From assembly GCA_029204225.1 (NCBI GenBank), contig CM055106.1:11328539-11392538 (forward strand): a stretch of 64,000 nucleotides of DNA, given 5' to 3'. The translations under genes were made by a program, and so were the position numbers. This document shows positions 1 through 10,970 of the stretch, one piece after another. The stretch is from Diphasiastrum complanatum. Lineage: Eukaryota; Streptophyta; Lycopodiopsida; Lycopodiales; Lycopodiaceae. Under the pieces are notes generated by a model. That model was not told where the DNA came from. It saw only the letters and a program-made list of their open reading frames with translations, and made no database searches. Every line of letters starts with the position of its first letter. The first letter of the stretch is position 1.

Positions 1-90
1 AAAAACTCTATCAAAGAAGCACCATCTTAAATTTAACGACATGTTAAATCTGAAGATCCAAGCTTTTTAGGATCCACATTAAGGGAGAAT
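1..90 (+). mobile_element. 3' end of a Copia internal region, with polypurine tract
   Basis: This stretch matches 10821-10913, where a frame containing YFTKTLSK (the Copia RNase H C-terminus) leads into the same ending: gatccacattaag followed by a purine tract and TGTTGGAT. It is therefore the last piece of a Copia RNase H plus the polypurine tract (about 81-90) that primes plus-strand DNA synthesis. The rest of the element lies before the window. Confidence 0.6.
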
Positions 91-540
91 GTTGGATCTC
101 AATGCTCAAATCCACTAAGTAATGAGCATCTTGAAAAAGTCAGTCGAAGTCCAACTTCACATTTTTTTTTTAAGAAACTAAGAGTTTCTATCTTTCAAAG
201 CCTTAGCATTTTTTTTAGTTATTCCTTACTATTTTTCTTGACTTTTGCATTTTGAACTATGTTTCGCACAATCTGCATTTTTGAACTGTTTCGTCGCATA
301 GTTTGCAATTTTTTGCTCATGAGAAAAATACAACACTAAGTCAAAAACACTTAGAAAATAATTTTGGCCAATTGTCCCGACACTGTTGCATTTTTCGCTT
401 TTCGAAAAAATGCAACATTGTCTAACAAATGCCTTAGAAATGTTTTCTGGCCTACTGTTGCATTTTTCCAAGAGAAGGCCACACTATTGATAAGTGTTGG
501 CTCAATCCAAAGATACCACAGTCACAAAAGGGGTCACACA
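91..540 (+). mobile_element. Copia LTR, start clear and end uncertain
   Basis: An LTR begins with TGTTGGATCTCAA straight after a purine tract. Its first 60 bases match a second copy at 10914-10970 (both keep GTAATGAGCAT and TTGAAA). The following 400 bases have no coding frame and hold repeated GCATTTTT / TTTCGC motifs. The 3' border is inferred from the start of Copia coding near 549; I see no clear primer-binding site. The order Copia tail, LTR, Copia body suggests a tandem internal-LTR-internal array. Confidence 0.45.
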
Positions 541-548
541 GCTGTTGA

Positions 549-1046
549 ATGCTACCAAAATCCTTGAAACAAGAAAGCTCAGATCAGACGGGAGAGCGCA
601 ACAGCTCATCCTATGTGGAGGAACCCGAGTCCTCCAAGACGGCCGAAGATAGAACCAACAATGGCAAGAACCCAGCATCTTACTTGTGTACTGATGTCTG
701 TGCGACATCAACTTTAGATACACAAGAAATAGTTTTTGATTCAAGTGCAACGTCACACTTTGTGACAATAAGATACATGATCACTGATTATTAAGAATTA
801 GAATCTTCCAGATATATAATCTTGGAAGATGGTTCAAGACACAGATTCAAGGGAACTAAAGTGTTGTGGTTAGGCACCAAAGGAAGAGACAGAAGGCTCG
901 ATGACACTCTATACGTGCCCACTCTTCAGAAGGACCTACTATCTATTGCTAAGATGGTAGATGCAAGACTAACAATCACCTTTGAAGACGATACCTGCGA
1001 AGTGGTTGAATCCACAACCACTCAGCTTGTCACCACAGGAAAGTGA
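549..1046 (+). pseudogene. Copia gag end and protease, broken
   Basis: The frame at 549-794 ends with VFDSSATSHF, which aligns with the aspartic protease active site of plant Copia elements (LDSGATSH); the usual Gly after Ser is Ser here. The frame at 822-1046 continues the protease with LDDTLYVPTLQKDLLSIAKM, the conserved end of the domain. A stop at about 792-794 separates the halves. In an intact element the protease cuts the Gag-Pol polyprotein inside the virus-like particle. This copy is unlikely to be active. Confidence 0.7.
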
Positions 1047-2016
1047 AAGGAAAATCTGTATCACCTCAAGATCCGAGTACCTCCAGAGCAAGCTCACCAG
1101 ATCAACGAATCGATGGATATTATATGGCACAAGAGATAGTATCACATGAATATAGTTGCTCTATACAATGCTAGCAGGAGCAGAGTATTCATTGGAGTCA
1201 ATATCAAAGATGCACCATGCCTGAAGTCATGCAATGCATGTCCTGTAACAAAGGCAAGATGTCACGTATACCATTCTCCAAGGACTCTTTCAGAACGAAA
1301 GAACTCTTGGAACTAGTACACTCTGACATCTATGGACCATTGATGTAGTCTCCCTGGGAGGTTCAAGGTACTACATCACTTCTATTGACGACTTCAACAC
1401 GTTTGCAGCCATGTACTTTATTAACAACAAGTCAGAGGCCCTGGACAAATTCACAAGGTTCATGAATTGGGCTAACAAGAAGGTGAAGCAGATAAGAACG
1501 GACAGAGGAGGAGAATACGTCTCCAAACGGTTTGCAAAGTTTTGCACCAGCAATGGCATACTTCACTTGAAGACTGCAGCCTATACATCACAATACAATG
1601 GTGTGGCAGAGAGGAGAAATTGGACTCTCATGGATGCTGCGAGATCCATGATGGCCTATTCAAAGGCGTCAAAACTTTTATGGGCTGAAGCAATAGCTGC
1701 AGCCAACTACCTGCAGAACAAGACAGGTAGATCCAGTGTTGCACATACCATGCCACACAAGGTTTGGTGGGGCAACAAACTAAGTCTGATACATGTGCGC
1801 ATTTTTGGATGCATCGCATATGTCCACATTCCAAATCAGAAAAGAAAGAAGCTGGATGAAAAGGTGGAGCAGGGATTCCTCGTAGGATATGATGTTCATT
1901 CATCGTACTACAAGATCTACATGCTTGACAACAGACAAATTAAGATTGTCAGAGACGTTAGATTTGATGAATCAAAGGCGTGGCTGACGGAGATCCAGTC
2001 GACTATGAAATCCTGA
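1047..2016 (+). pseudogene. Copia GAG-pre-integrase and integrase core, broken
   Basis: From 1050 the text encodes a degenerate GAG-pre-integrase module (pieces such as CNACPVTKA) with in-frame stops. The open frame 1411-2016 is the integrase core: KQIRTDRGGEYVSK carries the second catalytic Asp, and YTSQYNGVAERRNWTLMDAA holds the Asn-Gly-x-Ala-Glu region with the catalytic Glu. LWAEAI, FGCIAYVHIP and FLVGYD are the usual Copia integrase C-terminal blocks. Integrase inserts the cDNA into host DNA. It sits in the expected place between protease and RT on the same strand; stops upstream make the whole a pseudogene. Confidence 0.8.
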
Positions 2017-2028
2017 CCAGAGGCTACT

Positions 2029-2869
2029 ATGACATGCCAACATCGACGGAGGGGGACCATGAGCATTCGGAACAAGATGTTCAAATTCCAAAAGGATAGA
2101 GTGATTGTTCAGATACAAGACGTGCAACCTGTACCCAGGACACCGGCTACTCACCACAGTTCAGCAGTCAACAAAGACAAGAAACTTGATAAAGACAAGG
2201 CCATCGATTTGACTGCAGACTTTCCAAGAAGATCCATGCGAGAAAGAAGAGCACCAGTCAGATTCGTCCCTGACGACTCATCTTCTTCAACAGAAGAATT
2301 CTTTGGATTTGGCAGAGAACCTCAAACATATGAGAAAGCTATCATACAAGGACAAGTGGATTAAAGCAATGGAAGACAAAATAAGTTCCATGGAGCAGAA
2401 CAAAGTCTGAAATCTGGAGCCATTACCAGCAGACAAGAAGACTGTAAAGTGCAAATGGATTTTCAAATACAAGTATGGACCTGATGGCAATGTATCAAAG
2501 TACAAGGCCAGATTGGTAGCAAAAGATTTCTCTCAAAAGTATGGTGCTGACTATACTGAAGCCTTTTCTCTAGTCGTAAAACATTCATTTATAGGCCTAC
2601 TATTTGCATATGCAGCATCATACAATCTCAAGATCCACAAAGTGGATGAAAAGACCGTCTTCTTACATGGCGAGTTGAATGAAGAGGTCTACATGGACCA
2701 ACCATCAGGATTCATCTGCTATGTCTACCGAATGCAAAGAAGCATATACGAACTGAAGCAGTCCGCCAGGCAGTGGTATAAGAAGAAGGATCACACCCTC
2801 ATATCCTTGGAATTTCACCCATTGATGGCCGACTACAATGTCTATGTCACATTCATATACACCAGTTGA
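2029..2869 (+). pseudogene. Copia integrase-RT spacer and N-terminal half of reverse transcriptase
   Basis: The frame 2029-2364 is the charged spacer after integrase, including RRSMRERRAPVRF, a form of the Copia R-x-R-x-P block. After a frame change RT begins (KWIFKYKYGPDG near 2455), and 2513-2869 carries KARLVAKDFSQKYGADYTEA and YELKQSARQWY, standard Copia RT blocks 1 to 4. It stops at 2869 just before the catalytic YVDD block, so the enzyme is truncated. A plus-strand Copia C-terminal RT/RNase H piece at 10146 could be the displaced rest, with about 100 residues missing. Confidence 0.8.
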
Positions 2870-3064
2870 TGAGGTATTTTTGGCAGTTTTTTAGTTTTTT
2901 ACTTTGTGCTTCAATGTTGTGAATATTATGGTCTTTATTTTCTAAGTGTTAGGCGATATTTCCACATGGAAAATTGGGCTAATATTGAAGTTTAAGATTG
3001 CAATAATTGAAAAAACCAGCATGTAAAACCCGATTATTAGAGAAAAACCGGCACAAATTTGCCT

Positions 3065-3221
3065 TAGAATTGGGTCCCAGCCCGCCCTAAAGTGGCTAGA
3101 CACAGTTTAAAAGTAAAAAACTGACTTTCAAAAAAATCGTCAAAATATTTTGTGGTCGAGTTTTGTAAGACCGAGCCAAAAGTGTCGGTCCACCTAGAAT
3201 TGGGTCCCAGCCCGCCCTAAA
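3065..3221. repeat. 27-bp direct repeat, spacing 130 bp
   Basis: The 27 bases starting TAGAATTGGGTCCCAGCCCG occur identically at 3065-3091 and 3195-3221. The bases between are similar in style (AAAATTTTGCGG, GTGGCTAG/AAGGCTAG) but not an obvious full duplication. Confidence 0.8.
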
Positions 3222-4093
3222 TAAGGCTAGAGAAAATTTTGCGGCCTGAGAAATGGCCGATAAATATTTTACGGCTTTTCAAAAAAATGGCCAGTTGTAA
3301 AAAAAATAGCCGGTATGACCGTGCTAAAATCTCACCATGTACTGAGTCCATTTTTACTAATATATGATCACTCAGTGTATTTTTTAGGGAAACCGTGTTG
3401 TCGTGAGAGCCCTAGTCATGAATGCCGAAAAATTCAACCACAGAAGAAAAAATCGAGAAAGAAAAGTTGAGGGTAAAAACGGGACCGGGAAATATGGATT
3501 CCGTGTCAAGGAGTCACGGAAATCCTAACGGCAAAGTTTGGACAATTTACGGGCAATTAACGAAATGTGCGGGCCAAGTGGTTACCCAACATGCCAAAAA
3601 TCCAGACAAATGAGCAGTAGACGCACGGCCCTTGAAAAAACGAAGAAGGGCCAAAAACGAAGGTACTCAAAGAAAAAATGAAGGCCGCCTACTAAAAATA
3701 GGGGTTGAAGGGCCTCACCCAAAATTTGGATATTAAATGCCAAAATACCTTGGCTAAAAAATTTGGGAGGTACACCCACTAGCCATTGACATTTTGGGCT
3801 TCTAGGGTGTACAAAAGGGGAAACTTAAATGGCCTCCCTAGCCTTTGACAAAAATGGCATCTTGGCTAGTTTTGGAAGAGAGCCTTGAATGCACCACTCC
3901 CCCACTCTCTTATGAAGGCCACTAGGTGTACTATCAAATGGGTTGAGGACAAATGGCAAAGAGGGCTTGAAGGGCATGAAAATTGGCAAAGCCTCATTTT
4001 GAAGGGGGACACTTGGATTTTCCTATAAAAAGAAGCCAACTCTTTGTATTTGTGTATATGTGTAAAATGTGTGTTGAGAGTTAGGGGTGAGAG

Positions 4094-4218
4094 AGAGTGT
4101 TGAGGATGAGGGTTGAGGATATGTGTAAAATGTGTGTTGAGAGTTAGGGGTCTCATCCTCAACCCTAACTCTCAACACACATTTTACACATATCCTCAAC
4201 CCTCATCCTCAACACTCT
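4094..4218. repeat. Perfect 56-bp inverted repeat with 13-base loop
   Basis: Bases 4094-4149 are exactly reverse-complementary to 4163-4218, separated by 13 bases. The arms consist of GTTGAGGATGAGGG and GTGTAAAATGTGTGTTGAG motifs. Part of the left arm (GTGTAAAATGTGTGTTGAG plus AGTTAGGGG) is also present as a direct copy just upstream at about 4060-4087. The RNA would form a long perfect hairpin. It may be a MITE, a small-RNA source or a fold-back duplication. Confidence 0.9.
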
Positions 4219-4382
4219 GTACGACAGAGACTTCTTCGTTTTCACGAGCACCACAGACACGTGCATAAACTGTTGCTTGGCCGATTTGGGACAAAAAATA
4301 TCACCCTATTATTTTTATAAGGGGGAGAAAACTAAACAAAGCCGAACTTAATTATAGTAAGGCTGAGAAAATTTGTTTGGGG

Positions 4383-4495
4383 ATAGCTTACGCTGCCGCC
4401 AAACTAAGGCATTACCTATTGCATCGGAAAGTGACTTTCTTTACCAAGAGTACTGCAGTCACCTTGATGATGAATAAACTAGAACCTCCTGATTA
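4383..4495 (+). pseudogene. Gypsy RNase H remnant (upstream part)
   Basis: The text translates as a degenerate Gypsy RNase H: AAAKLRHYLLHRKVTFFTKS matches the block in which the chain-end histidine region (KKLRHYL...) precedes the TDH box. Two stops at about 4487-4495 separate it from the following open frame, which continues the same domain. Confidence 0.55.
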
Positions 4496-5308
4496 ATGAA
4501 GTGGATAATCTCCCTTCAAGAGTTTGATTACACCCTCCAAAGCAAGCCACCTAAACTGCAAGGGTTAAACGATTGTATTTGCAAGCTGGGAGAGGTTACT
4601 GAGACAGACAATGAGTGGGAGACTGATCACTTAAGAGAACTTTTGAGGGTAGACGTTGACACAATTCTTGAGTGGTATACAGCTTTAGCAACCTACCTAT
4701 CCACACTAGAGACACCCAGTAGTATGACGATTCTAGAAAAACGAAAGCTACGTCTACAAGCCCTAAAGTCCATTTTGAGTGAAAATAACAAATTGGACGG
4801 GATTTCCAACTATGCAGCGTGGAAATTCAAAATGAAAAACATACTGATAGAGAAGGAACTGTGGGATGTCGTCACAGGTGATAAGAGAAGACCGCCAAAT
4901 GAAGCGGACATTAAAGTGTTTGATAAGAAGGTGAGGAAAGCTTTGACCTTCATCAACTTGTCAATGAAAGACCACATCGTTACTCACATAAGTGATACCA
5001 CTACACCTAGACAGACATGGGATGTGCTAAAGGAGCAGTTTGAGACGTCAAATCCATCAAGGATTATGTTGTCAAAGTCAAAATTGAATAGTGTTCGAAT
5101 GGAACAAGGAGAGCACATTCAGACTTATATGACTAGAATCAAGACAATGAGGGGTGAACTGCATTCTATTGGTGAGCGCATACGTGATGTTGAGCTGGTG
5201 CACAATGCTTTGTGCGACATTGCAGAACCTTATCAAATGTTTGTAAGTGGGATAGCATCAAGAGAAAGATTATCAACCTTTGATGAGCTCATAGAAATCT
5301 TGATGTAG
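4496..5308 (+). pseudogene. Chimeric ORF: Gypsy RNase H end fused to Copia gag
   Basis: This is a 270-codon open frame. Residues 1-35 (KWIISLQEFDYTLQSKP... LNDCICKL) are the end of a Gypsy RNase H, where RWxLxLQEFDF and ADALSRL are usual. Residues about 80-270 are a Copia Gag of the UBN2 / DUF4219 type: LDGISNYAAWKFKMKNIL, LWDVVTGDKR, TPRQTWDVLKEQF and RIKTMRGEL. A related gag copy lies at 35839-36250 without the Gypsy part, so the fusion is secondary to that family. Expression is unknown. Confidence 0.75.
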
Positions 5309-5329
5309 GAGGAGCAACAACGAGAGATG

Positions 5330-6290
5330 GTGAAAGCTAGATGTCAAAAAACTGAGGATCAAGCACTTGCGACACGCCAAAAACAAGGCAAAGGCAAGGG
5401 TAAGACTCTTGGTGTATATAGCTATGGATTTGTCTTTGATGGACATGCTGTTGGTCTTCTTGAAGTAGGTGACCAATCACCTTTTGAAGAGTGAGGTTGG
5501 GTTGTGTGGAGATCATCACCACAAAGTGTTCATACAACTTTGAAAGAGAAAAAAGCAAGGTCATAACGGCATCATCATCCTGAATAGAACATCTTACAAC
5601 TGATAACTAATCCAATAAAGAACTTGCGACACGCCAAAAACAAGGCAAAGGCAAGGGTAAGATTCTTGGTGTATAGAGCCATGGATTTGTCTTTGATGGA
5701 CATGCTGCTGGTCTTCTTGAAGTAGGTGACCAATCACCTTTTGAAGAGTGAGTTTGGGTTGTGTGGAGATCATCACCACAAAGTGTTCATACAACTTTGG
5801 AAGAGAAGAAAGCAAGGTCATAACGACATCATCATCTTGAATAGAACATCTTACAACTGATAACTAATCCAATAAAGATTTGAAGTTGTTGATGTGAGAA
5901 GTGATGGCAGTAGAATCAGACATGTTAAAAGTAGAGAACTTCTAAGATGTAATCTAGTGGCTACATCATGACTCTCATAGAGATTTGATAACAAATCTAA
6001 TGCATCCTTAGAGGTTTTGCATGTGGTAACATGGGATATTTGGGAGTCGGCCAGATTGAGTGTGATACATGCTAAGACCTTCTGATCTTTGATCTTCCAT
6101 GCCTTGGCTTGATCACCATCTTTTGGTTTTAGGTCAGCACCCCTTCTACTACATCCCAAAGATCTCTATCTATCAACATCATCTAGAGTTTTAACTTCCA
6201 AATGTAGAAGTTAGAACCATTGAACTTGTCAATGATTCTAGCCTCGTTGGATGATGACAAAGAGCTACCAAGATGATACATGACAAAAGT
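5330..6290 (-). pseudogene. Copia gag, minus strand, with internal tandem duplication
   Basis: Read on the minus strand, 5851-6159 gives DGDQAKAWKIKDQKVLACI and TTCKTSKDALDLLSNLYESH, typical UBN2-type Copia Gag blocks. Frameshifts lead into VIGHLLQEDQ blocks at 5594-5821, which are repeated at 5337-5564 because the DNA is duplicated. The N-terminal start lies near 6290, just inside the primer-binding site at 6335-6346. It has no pol downstream on its own strand; the neighbour beyond 5308 is an unrelated plus-strand gag. Confidence 0.7.
5365..5878. repeat. 257-bp tandem duplication inside Copia gag
   Basis: Two adjacent copies, 5365-5621 and 5622-5878, share starts (ACTTGCGACACGCCAAAAAC) and ends (TTACAACTGATAACTAATCC) and differ by only a handful of substitutions. 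Since the duplicated segment is gag coding sequence on the minus strand, it occurred after or during loss of function. Confidence 0.9.
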
Positions 6291-6334
6291 AATATAAATG
6301 GAACAAACTCAATCTCTCGGTTTATTTAATCTAT

Positions 6335-6346
6335 GCTCTGATAGCA
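6335..6346 (-). promoter_or_regulatory. Primer-binding site, tRNA-iMet type
   Basis: On the minus strand the bases read TGCTATCAGAGC, 11 of 12 matching the plant Copia primer-binding site TGGTATCAGAGC complementary to the 3' end of initiator tRNA-Met. It lies directly upstream of the minus-strand gag and just after the presumed LTR end (CGCCATCA at about 6349-6356). Confidence 0.7.
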
Positions 6347-6349
6347 ATT

Positions 6350-8048
6350 TGATGGCGCAAGGGAGATAGAAGAACATGAATAGAGAAGAGAGTAGGAATA
6401 TTGTGGAACAGCTCTCCCATTACAATCAGCTGCTAAATGCAAAAACTTAAAGAGCTTATGCTAAGTATAATCACAACTTAAAGTGTTCTATTTGCCCAAC
6501 ATGATCTTAAGAATTAATTCATACTCACAAGAACGAGAGTACAGTCAACCAAAGATATTAGAAATGGTGTGTGTGTGGCATTACTGAAAAAGGATTCAAT
6601 GCGAAGTTTGGTTCTGAAATAGATGAAAGAGCATAATGATATCACGAGTTCCTCAGGCATTAAAGACAACCATCGTCTGATTAGAAGTTGAGGAGTCGTA
6701 GACGTCCGTGTTTTGATCAGAGTGAGTAAAAAAGCGCGATCAGACAGCGATCGAGTGCATTCAAATCACAATAAGCATTCATCTACGTTACACACAGATA
6801 AAAGCGTATTGCTGCTATATTACACTGAAGCACAACAATGGCAGTAACAAAAAATAGAATGATGGCATAACTAGGAGGCTCAAATAATACGTCTTGTGGA
6901 CGGAGCGTCTCTTGTAATCTGTGCTGGGATGATCTATTTATAAATTGCATCCATGTATTAGCTACAATAAATGATTGTCATTTAATTAGGTAAGCAATTG
7001 TACTTGGAAGTATATGGCTTCTGTGACAACTATACATAATGTATATTGTCAACCCGTAGGAAATGTTGACGTGTCCATGTTCTCTCACATCGCATTTTAG
7101 GGGAAGTGGCTTTCTCTCACTTCGCAAATTTAGGAAGTGGCTGAGAACGTCCCTCGTTCAAAGTAGATGACCTTCGGCATTTTCTCTCTTTTTGTGATTT
7201 TGCGAAAAAAAGCCGAAGGTGCCCTTAAAAAGTTGAAGGTGCCCTCAAAAAGGCAAAGATGTCTTTAACAGTCTAACTCTCTCGCACTTTTTGAGAAAGT
7301 GCAAAAAATGCAAACTGTGCGACACTTAATGTATTTTTGCAGACTGTTCAAAAAGTAATGTAAATCTGCAGACTTGTTCTAAATGCAAGTTTGTGGAAGT
7401 CCTTGAAGATGGCAAGTCTTCAATGACTTCAAGTTATTAAACTTAACATCTGAAATTGAAATTATGATGGGATTGGTTACCCTTTGTTGGAGATCAGCCG
7501 GAAGTCCATTGTAGACGTCCTTCAAATAAATTGGTTGTCTAAGTTATGATTCCAAGGAGGCAACTATGGGCTTAATTTTTAACAAAATTTGGTTTATGTG
7601 TTGGCTAGATCTACTCACGATGTGGTGTAGTATAGAGAGGATCGTCCACCTTTTAAGTTCCTACCAAAAAGCTTCAAACGAAAATAGTTAACGAAAATGA
7701 ATGCACTAAGGCTTGCCCAACTAGTGCCCGAAACGGAAATAAACTATTTAAAAACAATAAGTAACCAATCCTTGCTAAGTCTTACACAGCTAGCAAGCGT
7801 CAATAATCAGATATGCAACATCAAGCATTCACCAACAAGAAGGCGAAAGAAAAACACGCACTGTCACACCATCGCACTAACTCATACAGAATGTAAAATG
7901 TACAAATAGACCTTGAACCCCTGATAGACAGAGAAAACGTATGAGTAGACTAATAAACTAGCCTATGGCTAATGACAGTTGGTCACAGTTGTCAACATTA
8001 ATGTACCTCGTAAACAGTAACAATGAAGTTTATCATTGATTTCTAACA
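6350..8048 (-). mobile_element. Candidate Copia LTR or LTR-LTR junction, minus strand
   Basis: The right border is well marked: a polypurine tract (GAGGGAGAG on the minus strand, about 8049-8057) followed by TGTTAGAAATCAATG starting at 8048 downward. The left border abuts the tRNA-iMet primer site at 6346. No coding frame above 80 codons is credible. If it is one LTR it is about 1.7 kb and joins the pol at 8.0-10.1 kb to the gag at 5.3-6.3 kb in a tandem internal-LTR-internal order; it may instead be two different LTRs. Confidence 0.45.
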
Positions 8049-8049
8049 C

Positions 8050-10140
8050 TCTCCCTCAAAGACAAAATTACATTCTTCTATTCCTAATAGAGTACGAAAC
8101 CTCTCAAATTTACATCTATCTAATGACTTAGTAGAAATATTTGTCATTTGATCTTCAGATCTACAAAAAACAAGATCAATGGCTCCATCAAAAAATTTCT
8201 CTCGAACAAAATGGTAATGTATTTCGATGTGCTTGGTTCGAGCATGTAAAACTAGATTTTTGGCAAGGTGAATGCAACTTCGATTATTGCAAGATATAGT
8301 AGTCGCATCCACCTGTGGTTGAACTAGATCCACAAGCAATCTTCATAACCATACCGCTTCTTGTGTAGCATTGCTGAGTGCTTGATATTCATCTTCCGTC
8401 GATGATAAGACTATTGTAGGTTGTTTTTTGCTGTCCCATGAAATTGCAGCTGTACATGTATGACAACTAGTAGATCTTCTGTCATCAATATTACCTGCCC
8501 AATTGGCATCCGTATAACCTACCAACATTGGTGCTTCAGGTTGATCATACTTCAAACCAAAATTCAATGTCCCTCAAATGTATCTGAGAATATGTCTAGC
8601 AGACTTCCAGTGTGCTTGACTAGGATCTTGCATAAATTGACTAACAACACCAACAACATAAGAAATATCAGGTCGTGTGTGTGTCAAATAAATCAAAGTA
8701 CCCACCAGCTGTCTATACAAATAAGCATCCACTTTCTCAGATTCATCATATGCAATAAGCTTCATCCATAGGTGTACTCAAAGGCTTACAATCCTGCATA
8801 TTGGACTTATAAAGCAAATCTTGTGCATACTTGCTTTGTGTAAGAAAGACCATGTCTTTCTTTTGCCATACTTCAATGCCAAGACAATAGTGGATCAATC
8901 CTAGATCATTCATGTCAAAAGCATTGGAAAGATCTTATTTTATTTCATCAAGCCCTCATTACTTCTTGTAAGAATCAAATCATCCACATACAACACAATG
9001 AACAGTATATCTGAATCTTGTCTTAGAATGTAAAGATTAGGACCAGCATCACTCTTTATCATTCCCCTTCGCTTGAAGTATTCATCAATGCAAGAGTACC
9101 ACGCCCGTGGTGCTTGATTCAATCTATAAATGGCTTTGTTGAGCTTACAAACGAGAGGCTCTCTCCCTAGCTCAACAAATCCCTGAGGTTGTACTAAGTA
9201 CACCTCTTCATCCAGCACTCCATTAAGAAAAGCAGATTTAACATCCATTTGCTGGATCTTCCAACCATAGAAAGCAGAACTAGCAATGATAGAACGCATA
9301 GTTACCATCTTAGCTATGGGTGCAAAGGTTTCCTCAAAATCAATACCTTCCTACTGCTCAAATCCTCTCGCAACCAACTGTGCTTTGTACTTGTTGAGTT
9401 GCCCATCAGCTCCATATTTGATCTTGTATATCCATTTGCAAGTGATAGGCGTCTTACCATCAGGTAGCTCAACCAAGTTCCACGTCCTATTTTTCGATAT
9501 AGCTTCCATTTCTGTTTCAATAGCTTTACGCCACTCCTGGTGCTCCTTTGCTTTATCAAAAAAATTTGGTTCTTGTGCCTTGAGCACATTAGGGCTAGAT
9601 TTATCGCTAATCTTGTAGGAGGTTTTCGATTTCTACTTGGTCTTTTAAGCTCTCCCTGCTCACTTGATTCGGGAGTATCTCCCTTATTAGCATCACTTGT
9701 TATTGACAAGTATCACTTAGGCACTCTCCTAGGAATCTCATTATTGACCCTGTCTTTTTCCATTGGCTCTTCCATATTGACGCCAATTTATTCCTTCACT
9801 TGCACTTTAGCTTTATCATCAAAGGGATCAATTGTCAATTTTATTTGGTCATTTTGACCCATCTCATCAAAAGTAGCATCTCTGGAAATCACGATCTTTT
9901 GTGCAACTGTGTCATAAATCTTGTATGCCTTGGCTCTTTCATCATATCCAAGGAAAATACACTAAACAGCTTTTGCATCCAACTTCTTTTGTTTTTCATC
10001 AGGTACATGAGCATAAGCATCACAACCAAATACTCGTAAATGAGAAACATTAGGTTTATTTCTAGTAAAAGATTTGTAAGGTGTCTTACCCTCCACGGAC
10101 TTCGTATGGCATGACCGATTATAAATCAAGTTTCTTTCCA
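8050..10140 (-). pseudogene. Copia pol (integrase end, RT, RNase H), minus strand, broken
   Basis: Going down in coordinate: 10140-9720 holds the integrase C-terminus (FGCDAYAHVPDEKQKKLDAK) and linker; 9709-9314 holds RNRKPPTRL and the RT start with WKAIETEME-like and TWNLVELPDGKTPITCKWIY; 9308-8940 gives MDVKSAFLNGVLDEEVYLVQ, YRLNQAPRAWY and the catalytic LYVDDLIL; 8765-8574 gives GTLIYLTHTRPDISYVVGVV; 8567-8043 is RNase H (DANWAGNIDDRRST, SSTEDEYQALS, KHIEIHYHFVRE). Several frameshifts and stops separate these. A 3' polypurine tract and LTR follow at 8057-8048. It is cut at about 10140 by a junction with plus-strand Copia. Confidence 0.85.
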
Positions 10141-10145
10141 CTCAA

Positions 10146-10913
10146 TTGATGATTAAAGTTATTAAAAGAGCAATGCCCACAAACATACGTAGAAGTGGAG
10201 GCCATGAAAGAATATCCTTTTCACTCCATTGTAGGTCATTAATGTATGCTTTGTTATGCACTCGACCTGATCTACCATACTCCATAAGCTCATTGAGCCA
10301 ATTCCTTTCGAATCCAAGGATGACACACATGAAAGCTCTCTTGAAGGTCTTGAAATATATTCAAGCCACCAAAGAGTTATGCATCTGCTATGGAGGCAGC
10401 CAATCTACCAATATTCTTGAAGAATACAAAGATGCATATTGGGTAGGAGATATAGACACCAAAAAAATCGACATCTAGTCTTGTCTTTCTATTCAACCAA
10501 CGCCCAATATCCTGGAACAACCAGAAACAGACCTCAGTAGCATTATCTTCAACAAAATTGGAATACATTGCTGCCACAAATGCTACCAAGGAGGCAATTT
10601 GGCTCTGAAATCTGTTTGTAGATCTTGACCTTGCTTAACAACAACCAACAATTCTCTATTGTGACAATCAAAGCACAATAGAACTATCATTGAGTTCAAA
10701 ATTTTATTTTTGAAGCAAGCATATCAAAATCAGATATCATTATCTCAAGGAAAATGTGCAGAGCAAGAAAGTTTCACTCAATTACTTACTGTAAGACAGA
10801 TTTTATGGCAGTAAACTATTTCACCAAAACACTATCAAAAGACAACCATATTAGACTTAATAATATTTTAAATTTGAAGGTCAAAAAATTAAAGGATCCA
10901 CATTAAGAAAAAA
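10146..10913 (+). pseudogene. Copia RT end and RNase H tail, plus strand
   Basis: The frame 10146-10478 contains SLMYALLCTRPDLPYSISSL and a degenerate DAYWVGDIDTKK, the standard Copia RT/RNase H transition. After frame changes it reaches YFTKTLSKDNHIR near 10825, the RNase H end, then a purine-rich tract and an LTR start at 10914. It belongs to the same family as the piece at 1-90 and could be the displaced 3' part of the copy ending at 2869. Confidence 0.65.
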
Positions 10914-10970
10914 TGTTGGATTTCAAAACTCAAGTGGAAACCCACTTTGTAATGAGCATTTTGAAACTGT
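10914..10970 (+). mobile_element. Truncated Copia LTR start
   Basis: TGTTGGATTTCAAAACTCAAG and downstream GTAATGAGCATTTTGAAA match the LTR start at 91-150. It is cut after about 57 bases by a Gypsy RNase H piece whose first 54 bases are duplicated. Confidence 0.65.

Larger units (their letters stand above)
2870..4380. other. Non-coding interval with short repeats
   Basis: There is no convincing coding frame. The stretch holds a 27-base direct repeat (3065-3091 and 3195-3221), several AAAACCGGC-type motifs, and a perfect inverted repeat at 4094-4218. It probably contains LTR or leader material of the Gypsy element whose RNase H remnant starts near 4383, but no LTR border can be assigned. Confidence 0.5.

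Noticed and set aside
5337-5821. Two similar minus-strand ORFs as a gene pair
   Set aside because: They are the two halves of a 257-bp DNA duplication in Copia gag, not separate genes.
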